This document shows, piece after piece, positions 8,216 to 16,213 of a stretch of 64,000 nt of DNA. Both the position numbers and the translations under genes were made by a program. This DNA is from Azospirillum griseum (GTDB taxonomy: Bacteria; Pseudomonadota; Alphaproteobacteria; Azospirillales; Azospirillaceae). Below the pieces are notes generated by a model. That model did not search any database. It was given only the letters and a program-made list of their open reading frames with translations, and had not been told where the DNA came from. The stretch spans positions 316,469-380,468 of the forward strand of contig NZ_RXMA01000002.1 of NCBI RefSeq assembly GCF_003966125.1, written 5' to 3'. How positions within the stretch are numbered: the first letter of the stretch is position 1; each line of letters begins with the position of its first letter.

Positions 8216-9261
8216 CAGGCGATCCCCCGCACCGGGCGGGCCAGCGTCGCCAGCAGCAGCGCCACCGCCCCCACCCCCGGCAGCAGCAGCGACCAGCCCA
8301 TCGGCAGGACCAGCGACAGCGCCGCCAGCGCCACCAGCGCCACGTTCAGCGCCAGCACCAGCCGCACGACCTGCGCGTGGCTGCGCCCGCGCTGGGTGGC
8401 CTTCTGGTAAAAATGCTCACGGTGCGCCTGCCAGACCTTCTTGCCCTCGACCAGACGGCGCAGCAGGGTCAGGGTGGCGTCGGCCAGGAAATAGGCGGGG
8501 ATCAGCAGCGCGGCGGCCCAATGCCCGGACGCCGCCAGCGACAGCAGCAGCCAGCCCAGCGCGTAGCCCAACGGCACGCTGCCGACATCGCCCATGAACA
8601 GGCGGGCCGGGTGCCAGTTCCACACCAGAAAGCCCAACGCCCCGCCTGCCGCGACCAGACCATACAGGCCGAAGGCCGGATTCAGCCCGGCCAGCGCCCC
8701 GACCAGCGCGACGCCGCCGCCGATGGTCGCCGCTTCCGATCCGGCCAGCCCGTCGATCCCGTCCATGAAGTTGAACAGGTTGACGAACCACAGCCAGCCG
8801 ACCGCCACCACCAGACGATCCGCCCACAGCGGCAGCAGCCCTTGGAACACCAGCCCGTCGGCGGGCAGCGCGGCCAGACCGGCCAGGACCACGGCGATCT
8901 GCGAGAGAAAACGCGGGGCTGGCGGCAGATTGCGGCGGTCGTCGATCCACGACACCGCCATCAGCACCGCCACCCCGGCCAGGATCACCCACACCCCAAA
9001 GCTGGGCACCCCAAAGCTGGCCACCCCGAACCCGGCCCCGCCCGGCCCCAGCAGCGCCACCAGCGCCCAGCCCGGCAGCAGGGTCAGCATGATGCCCCAA
9101 CCGCCGCCGCGCGGGGTCGGCACGGAGTGGCTCGACCGCTCGTTCGGATGGTCCAGGATCGCCTTGCGCCGCAGCCACGCCCCGATCCAACCAGTGAGCG
9201 CAGCGGCAACCACCGTGGCGGTGGCGAGAACGGCCAGACAGGACAGGAGCGACGGCGTCAC
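8215..9261 (-). CDS. WecA/MraY-family undecaprenyl-phosphate sugar-1-phosphate transferase
   Basis: This integral membrane enzyme starts lipid-linked polysaccharide by moving a sugar-1-phosphate from its UDP donor to undecaprenyl phosphate. About ten membrane helices are predicted in 348 residues. Family motifs are present in order: DHPNERSSHSVPTPRGGG near the N-terminus, DDRRNL, NFMDGIDGLAG (Mg/catalytic aspartates), ARLFMGDVGS, and HREHFYQKA matching the HxxHxYQ loop. This WbpL/WecA subgroup prefers GlcNAc- or FucNAc-type substrates; the exact donor is unknown. The GTG start overlaps the preceding gene by 4 nt (GTGA). A small in-frame duplication gives ASFGVPSFGV near residue 82. Confidence 0.92.
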   Translation of the reverse strand: MTPSLLSCLAVLATATVVAAALTGWIGAWLRRKAILDHPNERSSHSVPTPRGGGWGIMLTLLPGWALVALLGPGGAGFGVASFGVPSFGVWVILAGVAVLMAVSWIDDRRNLPPAPRFLSQIAVVLAGLAALPADGLVFQGLLPLWADRLVVAVGWLWFVNLFNFMDGIDGLAGSEAATIGGGVALVGALAGLNPAFGLYGLVAAGGALGFLVWNWHPARLFMGDVGSVPLGYALGWLLLSLAASGHWAAALLIPAYFLADATLTLLRRLVEGKKVWQAHREHFYQKATQRGRSHAQVVRLVLALNVALVALAALSLVLPMGWSLLLPGVGAVALLLATLARPVRGIA

Positions 9262-10442
9262 GGCGTGACCTCGCGGGGGGAAGCGGTGGGAGAGCAGCGG
9301 GCGATCAGGGCGCGGTAATGGCCGACCACCTGCGCCCCGACCCGGTCGGAGGCCAGATCGGACAGCACCATGGCACGGCTGCGCGCGCCGCAGCGCTGGC
9401 GGAAAGCGGCGTCGGTGGCGATACGTTCCAGCGCGACGGCCAGCGCGGCGGGATCGTCGGGCGGCACCAACAGGCCGTTGTCGCCATCGACCACGATTTC
9501 ACGACAGCCCGGCACATCGGTGGCGATCAACGGACGGCCGCAGGCCGCCGCCTCCATCAGGCTGACCGGCAGCCCTTCCCGGCGGGAGGCGAGCACCGCC
9601 GCGTGGCAGCGCGCCCACACCGTTCGTACGTCAGCCACCTGCCCCAGCCATTCCACCATCGGCAGAGCGGCCCAGCGGCGCAATTGCTCGTCCGACAGGT
9701 TGGATTGGTTGCCGGGGTCGGGCGCGCCCGCCATCAGCAAACGCAGCGGCACGCCGCGCGCGACGACGCGCTGGTGCGCCTCGATCAGCGTCGCCACGCC
9801 CTTGTTGACCGTCATCCGCCCGGCGTAGGCCACCGTCACCGGCCCGTCGGCGGGTTCGGGCAGCGGGGCGAAGCGCTCCACATCCACCCCGGACCCGCGC
9901 ACCACCACCACCCCGTCCGCCGGGGCCAGACCGCTGTCGATCAGGAACCGGCGATCGTCGCCGTTCTCCACCGTCAACAGCGCGTTGTCCCGCCGGGTGA
10001 TGAGGCGCAGCGCCAGCCCGACCAGCGTCCGCAACAGCTTGCGGTCGTCGCCGATGAACAGGTCGCCCAGCCCGGTCAGGGTGTTGAGCACGCAAGGGAC
10101 CCCGGCCAGCCGCGCGGCCAGCCCGCCGAACACCACCGGCTTTAGGGCGACGTGGTGGACCAGATCGGGGCGCACCCGCCGGTACAGTCCGACCAGCGCG
10201 GCGATGGCGGCGACGGCGGCGAACGGGTTGGCGCTGCGCCGGTCCCAGCCCAGCGGCAGCAAGTCGAACCCCTCCCCCCGGATCAGGTCGCCGTGGCGAT
10301 CCACCCGCGTGGCGACGCTGACGGCAAAACCGGCGTCGCGGGCGGCCCGCGCCATCGGCAGGCGGTGCGCCCAGAAAAACCAGTCCTCTGTCACCAGGAA
10401 CAGAATGCGGCGGCGAGGGGTGGTGAGGGGTGTGTCGGCCAT
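9258..10442 (-). CDS. Glycosyltransferase family 4 (GT-B fold)
   Basis: The 394-residue cytosolic or membrane-associated enzyme adds a sugar to the lipid-linked precursor. The N-terminal half starts with RRILFLVTEDWFFWAHRLPMA. The C-terminal donor domain has VTVAYAGRMTVNKGVATLIEA, the EX7E motif in SRREGLPVSLMEAAACGRP, and GDNGLLVPPDDPAALA, all standard for GT4 retaining transferases. It follows the UDP-glucuronate epimerase gene by 18 nt and overlaps the WecA-like gene by 4 nt, so it lies in the middle of the operon. Acceptor and donor sugars are not predictable. Confidence 0.9.
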   Translation of the reverse strand: MADTPLTTPRRRILFLVTEDWFFWAHRLPMARAARDAGFAVSVATRVDRHGDLIRGEGFDLLPLGWDRRSANPFAAVAAIAALVGLYRRVRPDLVHHVALKPVVFGGLAARLAGVPCVLNTLTGLGDLFIGDDRKLLRTLVGLALRLITRRDNALLTVENGDDRRFLIDSGLAPADGVVVVRGSGVDVERFAPLPEPADGPVTVAYAGRMTVNKGVATLIEAHQRVVARGVPLRLLMAGAPDPGNQSNLSDEQLRRWAALPMVEWLGQVADVRTVWARCHAAVLASRREGLPVSLMEAAACGRPLIATDVPGCREIVVDGDNGLLVPPDDPAALAVALERIATDAAFRQRCGARSRAMVLSDLASDRVGAQVVGHYRALIARCSPTASPREVTP

Positions 10443-10460
10443 GTTTAGACGGTCTTCATG

Positions 10461-11447
10461 TCAGGCGATCTTGTGGTAATCCCGGTACCAGGACACGAAG
10501 CGCGGCAAGCCGACCTCGATCGGCGTGGTGGGGGCAAAGCCCAGGTCGCGGCGGCTGGCCTCGATGTCGGCGGCGGTTTCGACGACGTCGCCGGGCTGGA
10601 GCGGCTCCAGGCTGCGCACCGCCTTGCGGCCCAGCGCGTCCTCCAGCACGTCGATGAAACGGGTCAGCTCTTCCGAACGGTTGTTCCCCAGATTGTAGAC
10701 GCGGTGCGGCGCGCCGGTCTCCGGGTCTTTGGGGGCGGGATGGTCCAGCGCGGCCAGCACCCCGGCGGTGATGTCGTCGATGTAGGTGAAATCCCGCTTC
10801 ATCCGTCCGCCGTTGAAGACGCGGATCGGCCGCCCGGCCAAAATCGCCTCGGTGAACTGGAAGGTCGCCATGTCCGGGCGGCCCCAGGGGCCATAGACGG
10901 TGAAGAAACGCAGGCCGGTGGCCGGAATCCCATAAATATGGCAGTAGGAAAAGGCCAACATCTCCCCCGCCTTTTTCGTGGCGGCGTAGATCGACACCGG
11001 GCTGTCCACCCGGTCCTCCACCGAAAAGGGCGTCTTGCGGTTGGCCCCATAGACGGAGGAGGAGGAGGCGTAGACGAAATGCGCCAAATTCGGCATCCGC
11101 CGCGCCGCCTCCAACAAGGCCACCTGCCCGGTGACGTTGGCATCGACATAAGCGTAAGGGTTTTCCAGCGAGTAGCGCACCCCCGCCTGCGCGGCAAGAT
11201 GAACAATTCCGGTGACGTCGCGCAGTTCCGCCGTCAGCCCCTCGACCGTCGCGCGGTCGCTGATGTCGGCGCGCACAAAGCGGAAACCGGGCCGCCCGGC
11301 CAGCCGCGCCAGCCGCGCCTCCTTCAGCGAGACCGCGTAATAGTCGTTCAGGTTGTCGATGCCGATCACCGCCTGCCCACGGTCCAGCAGGGACCCCGCA
11401 ACAGAGGAACCGATGAAGCCGGCAACGCCGGTGACGAGGATGGTCAT
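10461..11447 (-). CDS. UDP-glucuronate 4-epimerase
   Basis: Interconverts UDP-glucuronate and UDP-galacturonate for acidic surface polysaccharide. The 328-residue extended SDR has VTGVAGFIGS (NAD binding), HLAAQAGVRYSLENP (hallmark of UDP-GlcA epimerases), YASSSSVYG, IYAATKKAGE (Tyr-x3-Lys) and FFTVYGPWGRPDMA, the last strongly specific for this subfamily. ATG 11447 was chosen over a TTG two codons upstream because GAAGG precedes it at suitable spacing. It is the first gene of the leftward polysaccharide operon; the region 11448-11644 upstream should carry the promoter, but none is obvious. Confidence 0.9.
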   Translation of the reverse strand: MTILVTGVAGFIGSSVAGSLLDRGQAVIGIDNLNDYYAVSLKEARLARLAGRPGFRFVRADISDRATVEGLTAELRDVTGIVHLAAQAGVRYSLENPYAYVDANVTGQVALLEAARRMPNLAHFVYASSSSVYGANRKTPFSVEDRVDSPVSIYAATKKAGEMLAFSYCHIYGIPATGLRFFTVYGPWGRPDMATFQFTEAILAGRPIRVFNGGRMKRDFTYIDDITAGVLAALDHPAPKDPETGAPHRVYNLGNNRSEELTRFIDVLEDALGRKAVRSLEPLQPGDVVETAADIEASRRDLGFAPTTPIEVGLPRFVSWYRDYHKIA

Positions 11448-11644
11448 GGTCAATGGCCTTCAGCGGCAACGGAACGGGTCGGTGAACACGGTTGGCGAAC
11501 CGAGCCACCCCGCCCGCGCGTTTATGCCCGACCGACCGGCGGCGCGCCAGCCCGCAAAGCGTGTGTGCGTGGCTTGACAGCCGTGCGCTCCGCCCCTCTA
11601 CTGCGCCGACTGACGATTCCTTGCGAGACGAACGGTCCACCGCC

Positions 11645-11980
11645 ATGCCCCCGAAGAAGAACCCGCTGAACCTCAACCCGCTGCAACTGCGCACGCTGAC
11701 GCTGTTGCAGGAGATCGCCCGCCTGGAAAACACCCCGGCGGAGGATGAGGGCGCGTTCGTCATCACCCAACTGCCGCACGCGCACGGCAACCACTTCCAC
11801 CTCGGCCACGCCGTGGTGTCGGCCAAGGACGCCACCGGCCTGCAGAACGACGCGGTGTGGACGATCCTGGAGCGCAAGGGCGTCCTGACGCGCGAACCGG
11901 GCCGCGCCGTGCTGACCGCCGTCGGCGTGGCCTATGACACCGGCCTGCGCGACGTCATCCTGCACCATTCGGATCACTGA
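11645..11980 (+). CDS. Conserved small protein with a His-rich motif
   Basis: The 111-residue product begins MPPKKNPLNLNPLQLRTLTLLQE. The central segment LPHAHGNHFHLGHAVV has five histidines in twelve residues, plausibly a metal site. It is followed by TGLQNDAVWTILERKGVL, which looks like a short winged helix. I recognise the general type as a conserved alphaproteobacterial hypothetical but know of no function. The frame stays open upstream to 11492, but ATG 11645 is where the conserved-looking sequence starts. It leads a run of small genes (54-aa ORF, cupin) and diverges from the polysaccharide operon. Confidence 0.7.
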   Translation: MPPKKNPLNLNPLQLRTLTLLQEIARLENTPAEDEGAFVITQLPHAHGNHFHLGHAVVSAKDATGLQNDAVWTILERKGVLTREPGRAVLTAVGVAYDTGLRDVILHHSDH

Positions 11981-12001
11981 TCCCCGCAACCGGATCGCCC
12001 G

Positions 12002-12166
12002 ATGACCGACGACGCGCCGCCCACCGCTTCAGCGGCCAAGCCCAAGCCAGCCGACGCCCGGCAAGACCGATTGGCCGCGCGGCTGCGTGAGAATTTGCGC
12101 AAACGCAAGGACCAGGCCCGCCAGCGCGCCCAAAGCGACGCGCCGGACGGGTCGGACGACACCTGA
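12002..12166 (+). CDS. Small basic helical protein (54 aa)
   Basis: A short frame encoding 54 residues, starting MTDDAPPTAS. The centre is a highly charged amphipathic helix (RLAARLRENLRKRKDQARQR) flanked by acidic ends. Codon usage matches its neighbours, and it sits 21 nt after the preceding stop and 21 nt before the cupin gene, which supports it as a real gene. Small proteins with this RLRxNLxRRKxQAR pattern occur near murA in related alphaproteobacteria as far as I recall. Function unknown. Confidence 0.6.
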   Translation: MTDDAPPTASAAKPKPADARQDRLAARLRENLRKRKDQARQRAQSDAPDGSDDT

Positions 12167-12187
12167 CGGCCCACATAGGAACTGGTC

Positions 12188-12502
12188 ATGAGCGCCCCGC
12201 ACCCGACGGTCATCAACCTGCCCATCGACGCCGCCGCCCTGCCCGAAGCGTGGCGGTCGCGCGTCGTTGGCCGGGTCGGCCCCTGCGCGATCAAGATCAT
12301 CCGCATGGACGAGGCCGGAATCGATTGGGAAGACCACCCGGACTATGAGGAGGCGCTCTACGTCCTCGACGGCCGGATGGAGCTGGAGATTCCGGGCGAA
12401 CGAATCACCTGCGGCCCCGGCGACCTATATGTCGTGCCCGCCGGGGTCCCGCACCGCGTGTTGCCCGGCAGCCACGGGTTGTTGCTGCTGATCGACCGCT
12501 GA
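12188..12502 (+). CDS. Small cupin-domain protein
   Basis: A single-domain cupin of 104 residues. The second cupin motif GDLYVVPAGVPHRV is clear. The first is degenerate: DHPDYEEALYVLDGRMELEI keeps the Glu and the G(X)5 pattern but only part of the usual His set. It could bind a metal or a small acid; no reaction can be assigned. AGGA precedes the ATG by 7 nt. It is transcribed with the two small genes upstream. Confidence 0.8.
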   Translation: MSAPHPTVINLPIDAAALPEAWRSRVVGRVGPCAIKIIRMDEAGIDWEDHPDYEEALYVLDGRMELEIPGERITCGPGDLYVVPAGVPHRVLPGSHGLLLLIDR

Positions 12503-12521
12503 CGTTCAGCCCAACGGAAAC

Positions 12522-12956
12522 TCACACCAGCGGCTTGCGGAACCAGATTTGCGCGTGCCCTTCGGGGTAGCCGTCCATGCGGCACCATTCGGTGTAGCCG
12601 CATTTCGGGTAGAAGCCCGGAGCCTGGAAATCATAGGTGTAGAGGCGCGACCAGCGGCAACCGCGCGCCCGCGCCTCCTCTTCCGCCGCGTCGAGCAGGC
12701 GGCGGCCAACCCCGCCCCGGCGCAGGCCGTCATCCACCCACAGGTGATCGACGTAAAGCCAATCCCAGTTGGTGTAGCCGACCAGCCCGGCCCGCAGCAC
12801 GCCCGCCGCGTCGCGCAGCATCACCGCCAGATCGCGGCGGGTGTAGGCCCGGCCCGAGGCCATCTCGTTGTGCGCCTTGAGGCCGACGAACACGCGGTCG
12901 GCCTCCTGCGCGTCGATGGCCTCGGCCACCGACAGGGTCAGTTGATCGTTGGTCAT
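12522..12956 (-). CDS. GNAT-family N-acetyltransferase
   Basis: The 144-residue product has the acetyl-CoA binding signature LWVDDGLRRGGVGRRLLDAAEEEARARG (R/Q-x-x-G-x-G/A type) and the C-terminal GFYPKCGY strand-helix typical of GNAT enzymes. The substrate is unknown. ATG 12956 was preferred over longer in-frame starts because the conserved domain begins there and AGGA lies 12 nt upstream. It is convergent with the cupin gene and divergent from dcd. Confidence 0.87.
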   Translation of the reverse strand: MTNDQLTLSVAEAIDAQEADRVFVGLKAHNEMASGRAYTRRDLAVMLRDAAGVLRAGLVGYTNWDWLYVDHLWVDDGLRRGGVGRRLLDAAEEEARARGCRWSRLYTYDFQAPGFYPKCGYTEWCRMDGYPEGHAQIWFRKPLV

Positions 12957-13034
12957 GCCCGCGATCCTGCCCGAAACCGCCACCCCGAACCGCAAGAAAC
13001 GCCCCGCCCTGCGGGCATGGCACGTTTGCTGTTC

Positions 13035-13063
13035 TTGAGCCTGCCGCCCGCCTCCGCTACAAA
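13035..13063 (+). promoter_or_regulatory. Putative promoter of dcd
   Basis: TTGAGC and TACAAA are separated by 17 nt, giving a predicted leader of about 47 nt before the dcd start, which has an AAGGAG ribosome site at 13101-13106. Confidence 0.5.
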
Positions 13064-13116
13064 CCGAACGCACACGCTTTCCCCCCAAGATCGACACGTC
13101 AAGGAGTACCCCGCCG

Positions 13117-13671
13117 ATGGGCATCATGCCGGACACCTGGATCCGCGAGATGGCCGAGACCAAGGGCATGATCGAACCCTTCGTCGAGACCCAGAAGCGC
13201 GAGGGGGTGATCTCCTACGGCGTCTCGTCCTACGGGTACGACGCCCGCGTCGCTGACGAGTTCAAGATCTTCACCAACGTCGACAACGCCATCGTCGATC
13301 CCAAGAAGTTCGACGGCAGCAGCTTTGTCGACCGCAAGACCGACGTCTGCATCATCCCGCCCAACAGCTTCGCGCTGGCCCGCACGGTGGAGTATTTCCG
13401 CATCCCGCGCGACGTGCTGGTGATCTGCCTGGGCAAGAGCACCTACGCCCGCTGCGGCCTGATCGTGAACGTCACCCCGCTGGAACCCGAATGGGAAGGC
13501 CATGTGACGTTGGAAATCTCCAACACCACGCCGCTGCCCGCCAAGGTCTACGCCAACGAAGGGCTGTGCCAGTTCCTGTTCCTGAAGGGGGACAGCGTCT
13601 GCGAGGTGTCCTACGCCGACAAGGCGGGCAAATACATGGGGCAAAAGGGCGTCACCCTGCCCCGCCTGTGA
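13117..13671 (+). CDS. dcd: dCTP deaminase
   Basis: Deaminates dCTP to dUTP, feeding dTMP synthesis; it is a trimeric cytosolic dUTPase-fold enzyme. The 184-residue length is standard. Conserved stretches include [12 protein letters not shown], the [12 protein letters not shown] segment with the nucleotide-binding Ser/Arg, the [20 protein letters not shown] core with the catalytic Glu, and GLCQFLF. A strong AAGGAG site lies 11 nt before the ATG. It stands 51 nt before murA and may be cotranscribed with it. Confidence 0.97.
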   Translation: MGIMPDTWIREMAETKGMIEPFVETQKREGVISYGVSSYGYDARVADEFKIFTNVDNAIVDPKKFDGSSFVDRKTDVCIIPPNSFALARTVEYFRIPRDVLVICLGKSTYARCGLIVNVTPLEPEWEGHVTLEISNTTPLPAKVYANEGLCQFLFLKGDSVCEVSYADKAGKYMGQKGVTLPRL

Positions 13672-13722
13672 CCTGACCCGTCCACCCCCTCTTTTTTCTG
13701 ATCGCCGGAAGGCCGGAACCCC

Positions 13723-15015
13723 ATGGACAAGATCCGCATTCGCGGCGGCCGCCCGCTGAACGGCACCATCACCGTTGGCGGGGCCAAGAACGCCGCCCTG
13801 CCGCTGATGACGGCGGCACTGCTTTGCGATGAAACGCTGACGCTGACCAACCTGCCGATCCTGGCGGACATCAACACCCTGTGCAACCTGCTGCTGCAAC
13901 ACGGTGTCGCCATCCACATGGAGGGGGCGGGCGGCGAGTGCGCCGGGCGGGCGGTGTCCTTCACCGCGCGCGACATCACCAACACCACCGCCCCCTATGA
14001 TCTGGTCCGCAAGATGCGCGCCAGCGTGCTGGTGCTGGGGCCGCTGCTGGCCCGCTGCGGCGAGGCCAAGGTGTCGCTGCCCGGGGGCTGCGCCATCGGC
14101 GCGCGCCCGGTCGATCTGCACATCAAGGGTCTGGAAGCCATGGGGGCCGACATCCAGATCGAAGGCGGCTACATCGTCGCCAAGGCCCCGGCGGGCGGTC
14201 TGCGCGGGGCGGAGATCGTGTTCCCCAAGGTGTCGGTCGGGGCCACCGAAAATCTGCTGATGGCGGCGACGCTGGCCAAGGGGACCACCATCCTGGTCAA
14301 CGCCGCGCGCGAACCGGAGGTCAGCGATCTGGCCGACTGTCTGGTCAAGATGGGGGCCAGCATCACCGGCATCGGCACCGACCGGCTGGTGATCGAGGGG
14401 GTGGACCGTCTGCACGGTGCCCGTCACATGGTGGTGGCCGACCGCATCGAAACCGGGACCTACGCCATGGCGGCAGCGATCACCGGTGGCCGTCTTGACA
14501 TCATGAACACGCGTCTCGATCTGATAAAGGCGGCGGTCAAGGCGCTGGCCCCCGCCGGTGTGGCGTTTGAGGAGATCGAGAACGGAATCCGCGTGTCGCG
14601 CGCCAACGGTGAACTGCACGGCGTCGATGTGATGACCGAGCCGTTCCCCGGCTTCCCCACCGACCTTCAGGCCCAGATGATGGCTCTGATGTGCACGGCG
14701 TCGGGCGCGGCGATGATCACGGAAACCATTTTCGAAAACCGCTTCATGCACGCGCCGGAACTGACCCGCATGGGCGCCCGCATCACCGTGCACGGATCGT
14801 CCGCGCTGGTGCGCGGGGTGGCACGGCTGACCGGCGCGCCGGTGATGGCCACCGACCTGCGGGCGTCGGTCTCCCTCGTCCTGGCCGGTCTGGCCGCGCA
14901 GGGGGAGACGATGGTCAACCGCGTCTACCACCTGGATCGCGGCTATGAACGGGTGGAAGAGAAGCTGGCCGCCTGCGGGGCGGACATTGAACGCATTCAC
15001 GGGCGCGAGGACTGA
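13723..15015 (+). CDS. murA: UDP-N-acetylglucosamine 1-carboxyvinyltransferase
   Basis: Catalyses the first committed step of peptidoglycan synthesis, transferring enolpyruvate from PEP to UDP-GlcNAc. The 430-residue protein has the N-terminal substrate motif [11 protein letters not shown] and the mobile catalytic loop [14 protein letters not shown]. Cys123 in that loop is the residue alkylated by fosfomycin in E. coli MurA (Cys115), so the enzyme should be fosfomycin-sensitive. GGAAGG precedes the ATG. It is followed at 37 nt by a DUF2948 gene, a pairing usual in alphaproteobacteria. Confidence 0.98.
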   Translation: MDKIRIRGGRPLNGTITVGGAKNAALPLMTAALLCDETLTLTNLPILADINTLCNLLLQHGVAIHMEGAGGECAGRAVSFTARDITNTTAPYDLVRKMRASVLVLGPLLARCGEAKVSLPGGCAIGARPVDLHIKGLEAMGADIQIEGGYIVAKAPAGGLRGAEIVFPKVSVGATENLLMAATLAKGTTILVNAAREPEVSDLADCLVKMGASITGIGTDRLVIEGVDRLHGARHMVVADRIETGTYAMAAAITGGRLDIMNTRLDLIKAAVKALAPAGVAFEEIENGIRVSRANGELHGVDVMTEPFPGFPTDLQAQMMALMCTASGAAMITETIFENRFMHAPELTRMGARITVHGSSALVRGVARLTGAPVMATDLRASVSLVLAGLAAQGETMVNRVYHLDRGYERVEEKLAACGADIERIHGRED

Positions 15016-15052
15016 TCCCGGATCACGCTCCCCCGCCCACATGAGAGGTGCC

Positions 15053-15523
15053 ATGAGCGTGACCCCGATTCGTTTGCGCGCGGAAGACGCCGAGGATGTG
15101 AACATCGTCTCGGCCTGCCTGCAGGACGCCATCTTGCCCATCGGCAACATGGATTTCCTGCCGGAAGAACGGCGCTTCATCCTGCTGGTCAGCCGCTTCC
15201 GCTGGGAAACGGCCGACCAGCCCCGCCCCGGCCCGGTGGCGGACGATGACCATGAATCCCCCTATGAACGGGTGCAATGCGGCGTGCGGGTGGAGGGCGT
15301 GACCGGTGTGAAGCGCCGGGGCCTCGACCTCAAGGACCGCGCGCAGATGCTGGAGTTGCTGGCGATCACGCCGGAGGACGGCGGCCTGCTGCTGACCTTC
15401 GCCGGGGGGGCCTGCCTGCGGTTGGAGGGCGAGCGCCTGCGGGTGCTGGTGGAGGATGTCGGCGACCCCTGGCCCACCGGCCTGCGCCCCACCCACACCG
15501 AGGGTGCGCAACAATCGGCCTGA
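15053..15523 (+). CDS. DUF2948 family protein
   Basis: The 156-residue cytosolic protein of unknown function begins with PIRLRAEDAEDVNIVSACLQDA. It contains FLPEERRFILLVSRFRWE and ends with a beta-rich GACLRLEGERLRVLVEDVGDPWPT segment, the usual layout of DUF2948. GAGAGG lies just before ATG 15053; the frame is open upstream but overlaps murA there. In many alphaproteobacteria it is followed by hisD; here a CBS-domain gene follows instead. Confidence 0.85.
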   Translation: MSVTPIRLRAEDAEDVNIVSACLQDAILPIGNMDFLPEERRFILLVSRFRWETADQPRPGPVADDDHESPYERVQCGVRVEGVTGVKRRGLDLKDRAQMLELLAITPEDGGLLLTFAGGACLRLEGERLRVLVEDVGDPWPTGLRPTHTEGAQQSA

Positions 15524-15701
15524 TCGGCGATTGTTGGCAATCCTGATGTTGCGCCCATCGGCGTGATCGCGTAATTTTTCTTGGGAACGGTGGGGTTTGC
15601 GACCACGCGCAAACCACCCGCCCCCCCACACCCATGGGACGGGCGCGGTGCAATCCACCCTGTTGCACGCCAACGCGCACCACCCAAGGGAGAGAAACGC
15701 C

Positions 15702-16136
15702 ATGCCGAGCCGCGCCATCCGCGCCATCGTGCGCAACCAACGGGTTTACAGCGTCCCGACCAGCGCCACCGTCCGCACCGCCGCCCACATGATGAAGGAG
15801 TACCGCGTCGGTGCCCTGATGGTGGTGGACGGCGATCAACTGATCGGCATCTTCACCGAACGGGACGCCCTGTTCCGCGTGCTGGCGGGCAACCTCGACC
15901 CCGACCGCACCAGCGTGGGCGACGTGATGACCGCCAACCCCACCACCATCGCCCCCGACCGTCCGATGGGCCACGCCCTGCACCTGATGCACGAGGGCGG
16001 GTTCCGCCATTTGCCGGTTGCCGAAAACGGGGTGCCGCTGGGCATGGTGTCGATCCGCGACGCGCTGGGCATGGAACTGATCGATTTCGAACAAGAGGTG
16101 GACGACCGCGACGCCATCGCGGAAATCCTGGGCTGA
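15702..16136 (+). CDS. CBS-domain pair protein
   Basis: The 144-residue protein has two CBS motifs. The first is YSVPTSATVRTAAHMMKEY...GALMVVDGDQLIGIFTERD, the second ANPTTIAPDRPMGHALHLMHEGGFRHLPVAENG...GMVSIRDA. Stand-alone CBS pairs bind adenine nucleotides and act as energy-state modules; no partner is evident. AAGGGAGAG precedes ATG 15702, and the longer frame upstream has no ribosome site. The 178-nt gap before it (15524-15701) holds no evident gene. Confidence 0.9.
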   Translation: MPSRAIRAIVRNQRVYSVPTSATVRTAAHMMKEYRVGALMVVDGDQLIGIFTERDALFRVLAGNLDPDRTSVGDVMTANPTTIAPDRPMGHALHLMHEGGFRHLPVAENGVPLGMVSIRDALGMELIDFEQEVDDRDAIAEILG

Positions 16137-16176
16137 CCTCTTCCTCCCCGGCGCGCCCCCGCCATTCCTCACACCG

Positions 16177-16205
16177 TTGCACCGCACACCGCCGTCCGGC
16201 ACAGT
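16177..16205 (+). promoter_or_regulatory. Possible promoter of ureD
   Basis: TTGCAC and CACAGT are separated by 17 nt, and the second hexamer ends 8 nt before the ureD ATG. The -10 match is poor (3 of 6), so this is weak. Confidence 0.25.
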
Positions 16206-16213
16206 GGCGGGGC

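Noticed and set aside
8995..9035. Short duplicated stretch in the WecA-like gene suggesting a frameshift or insertion.
   Set aside because: It is an in-frame duplication giving ASFGVPSFGV in a loop; the frame is intact on both sides.
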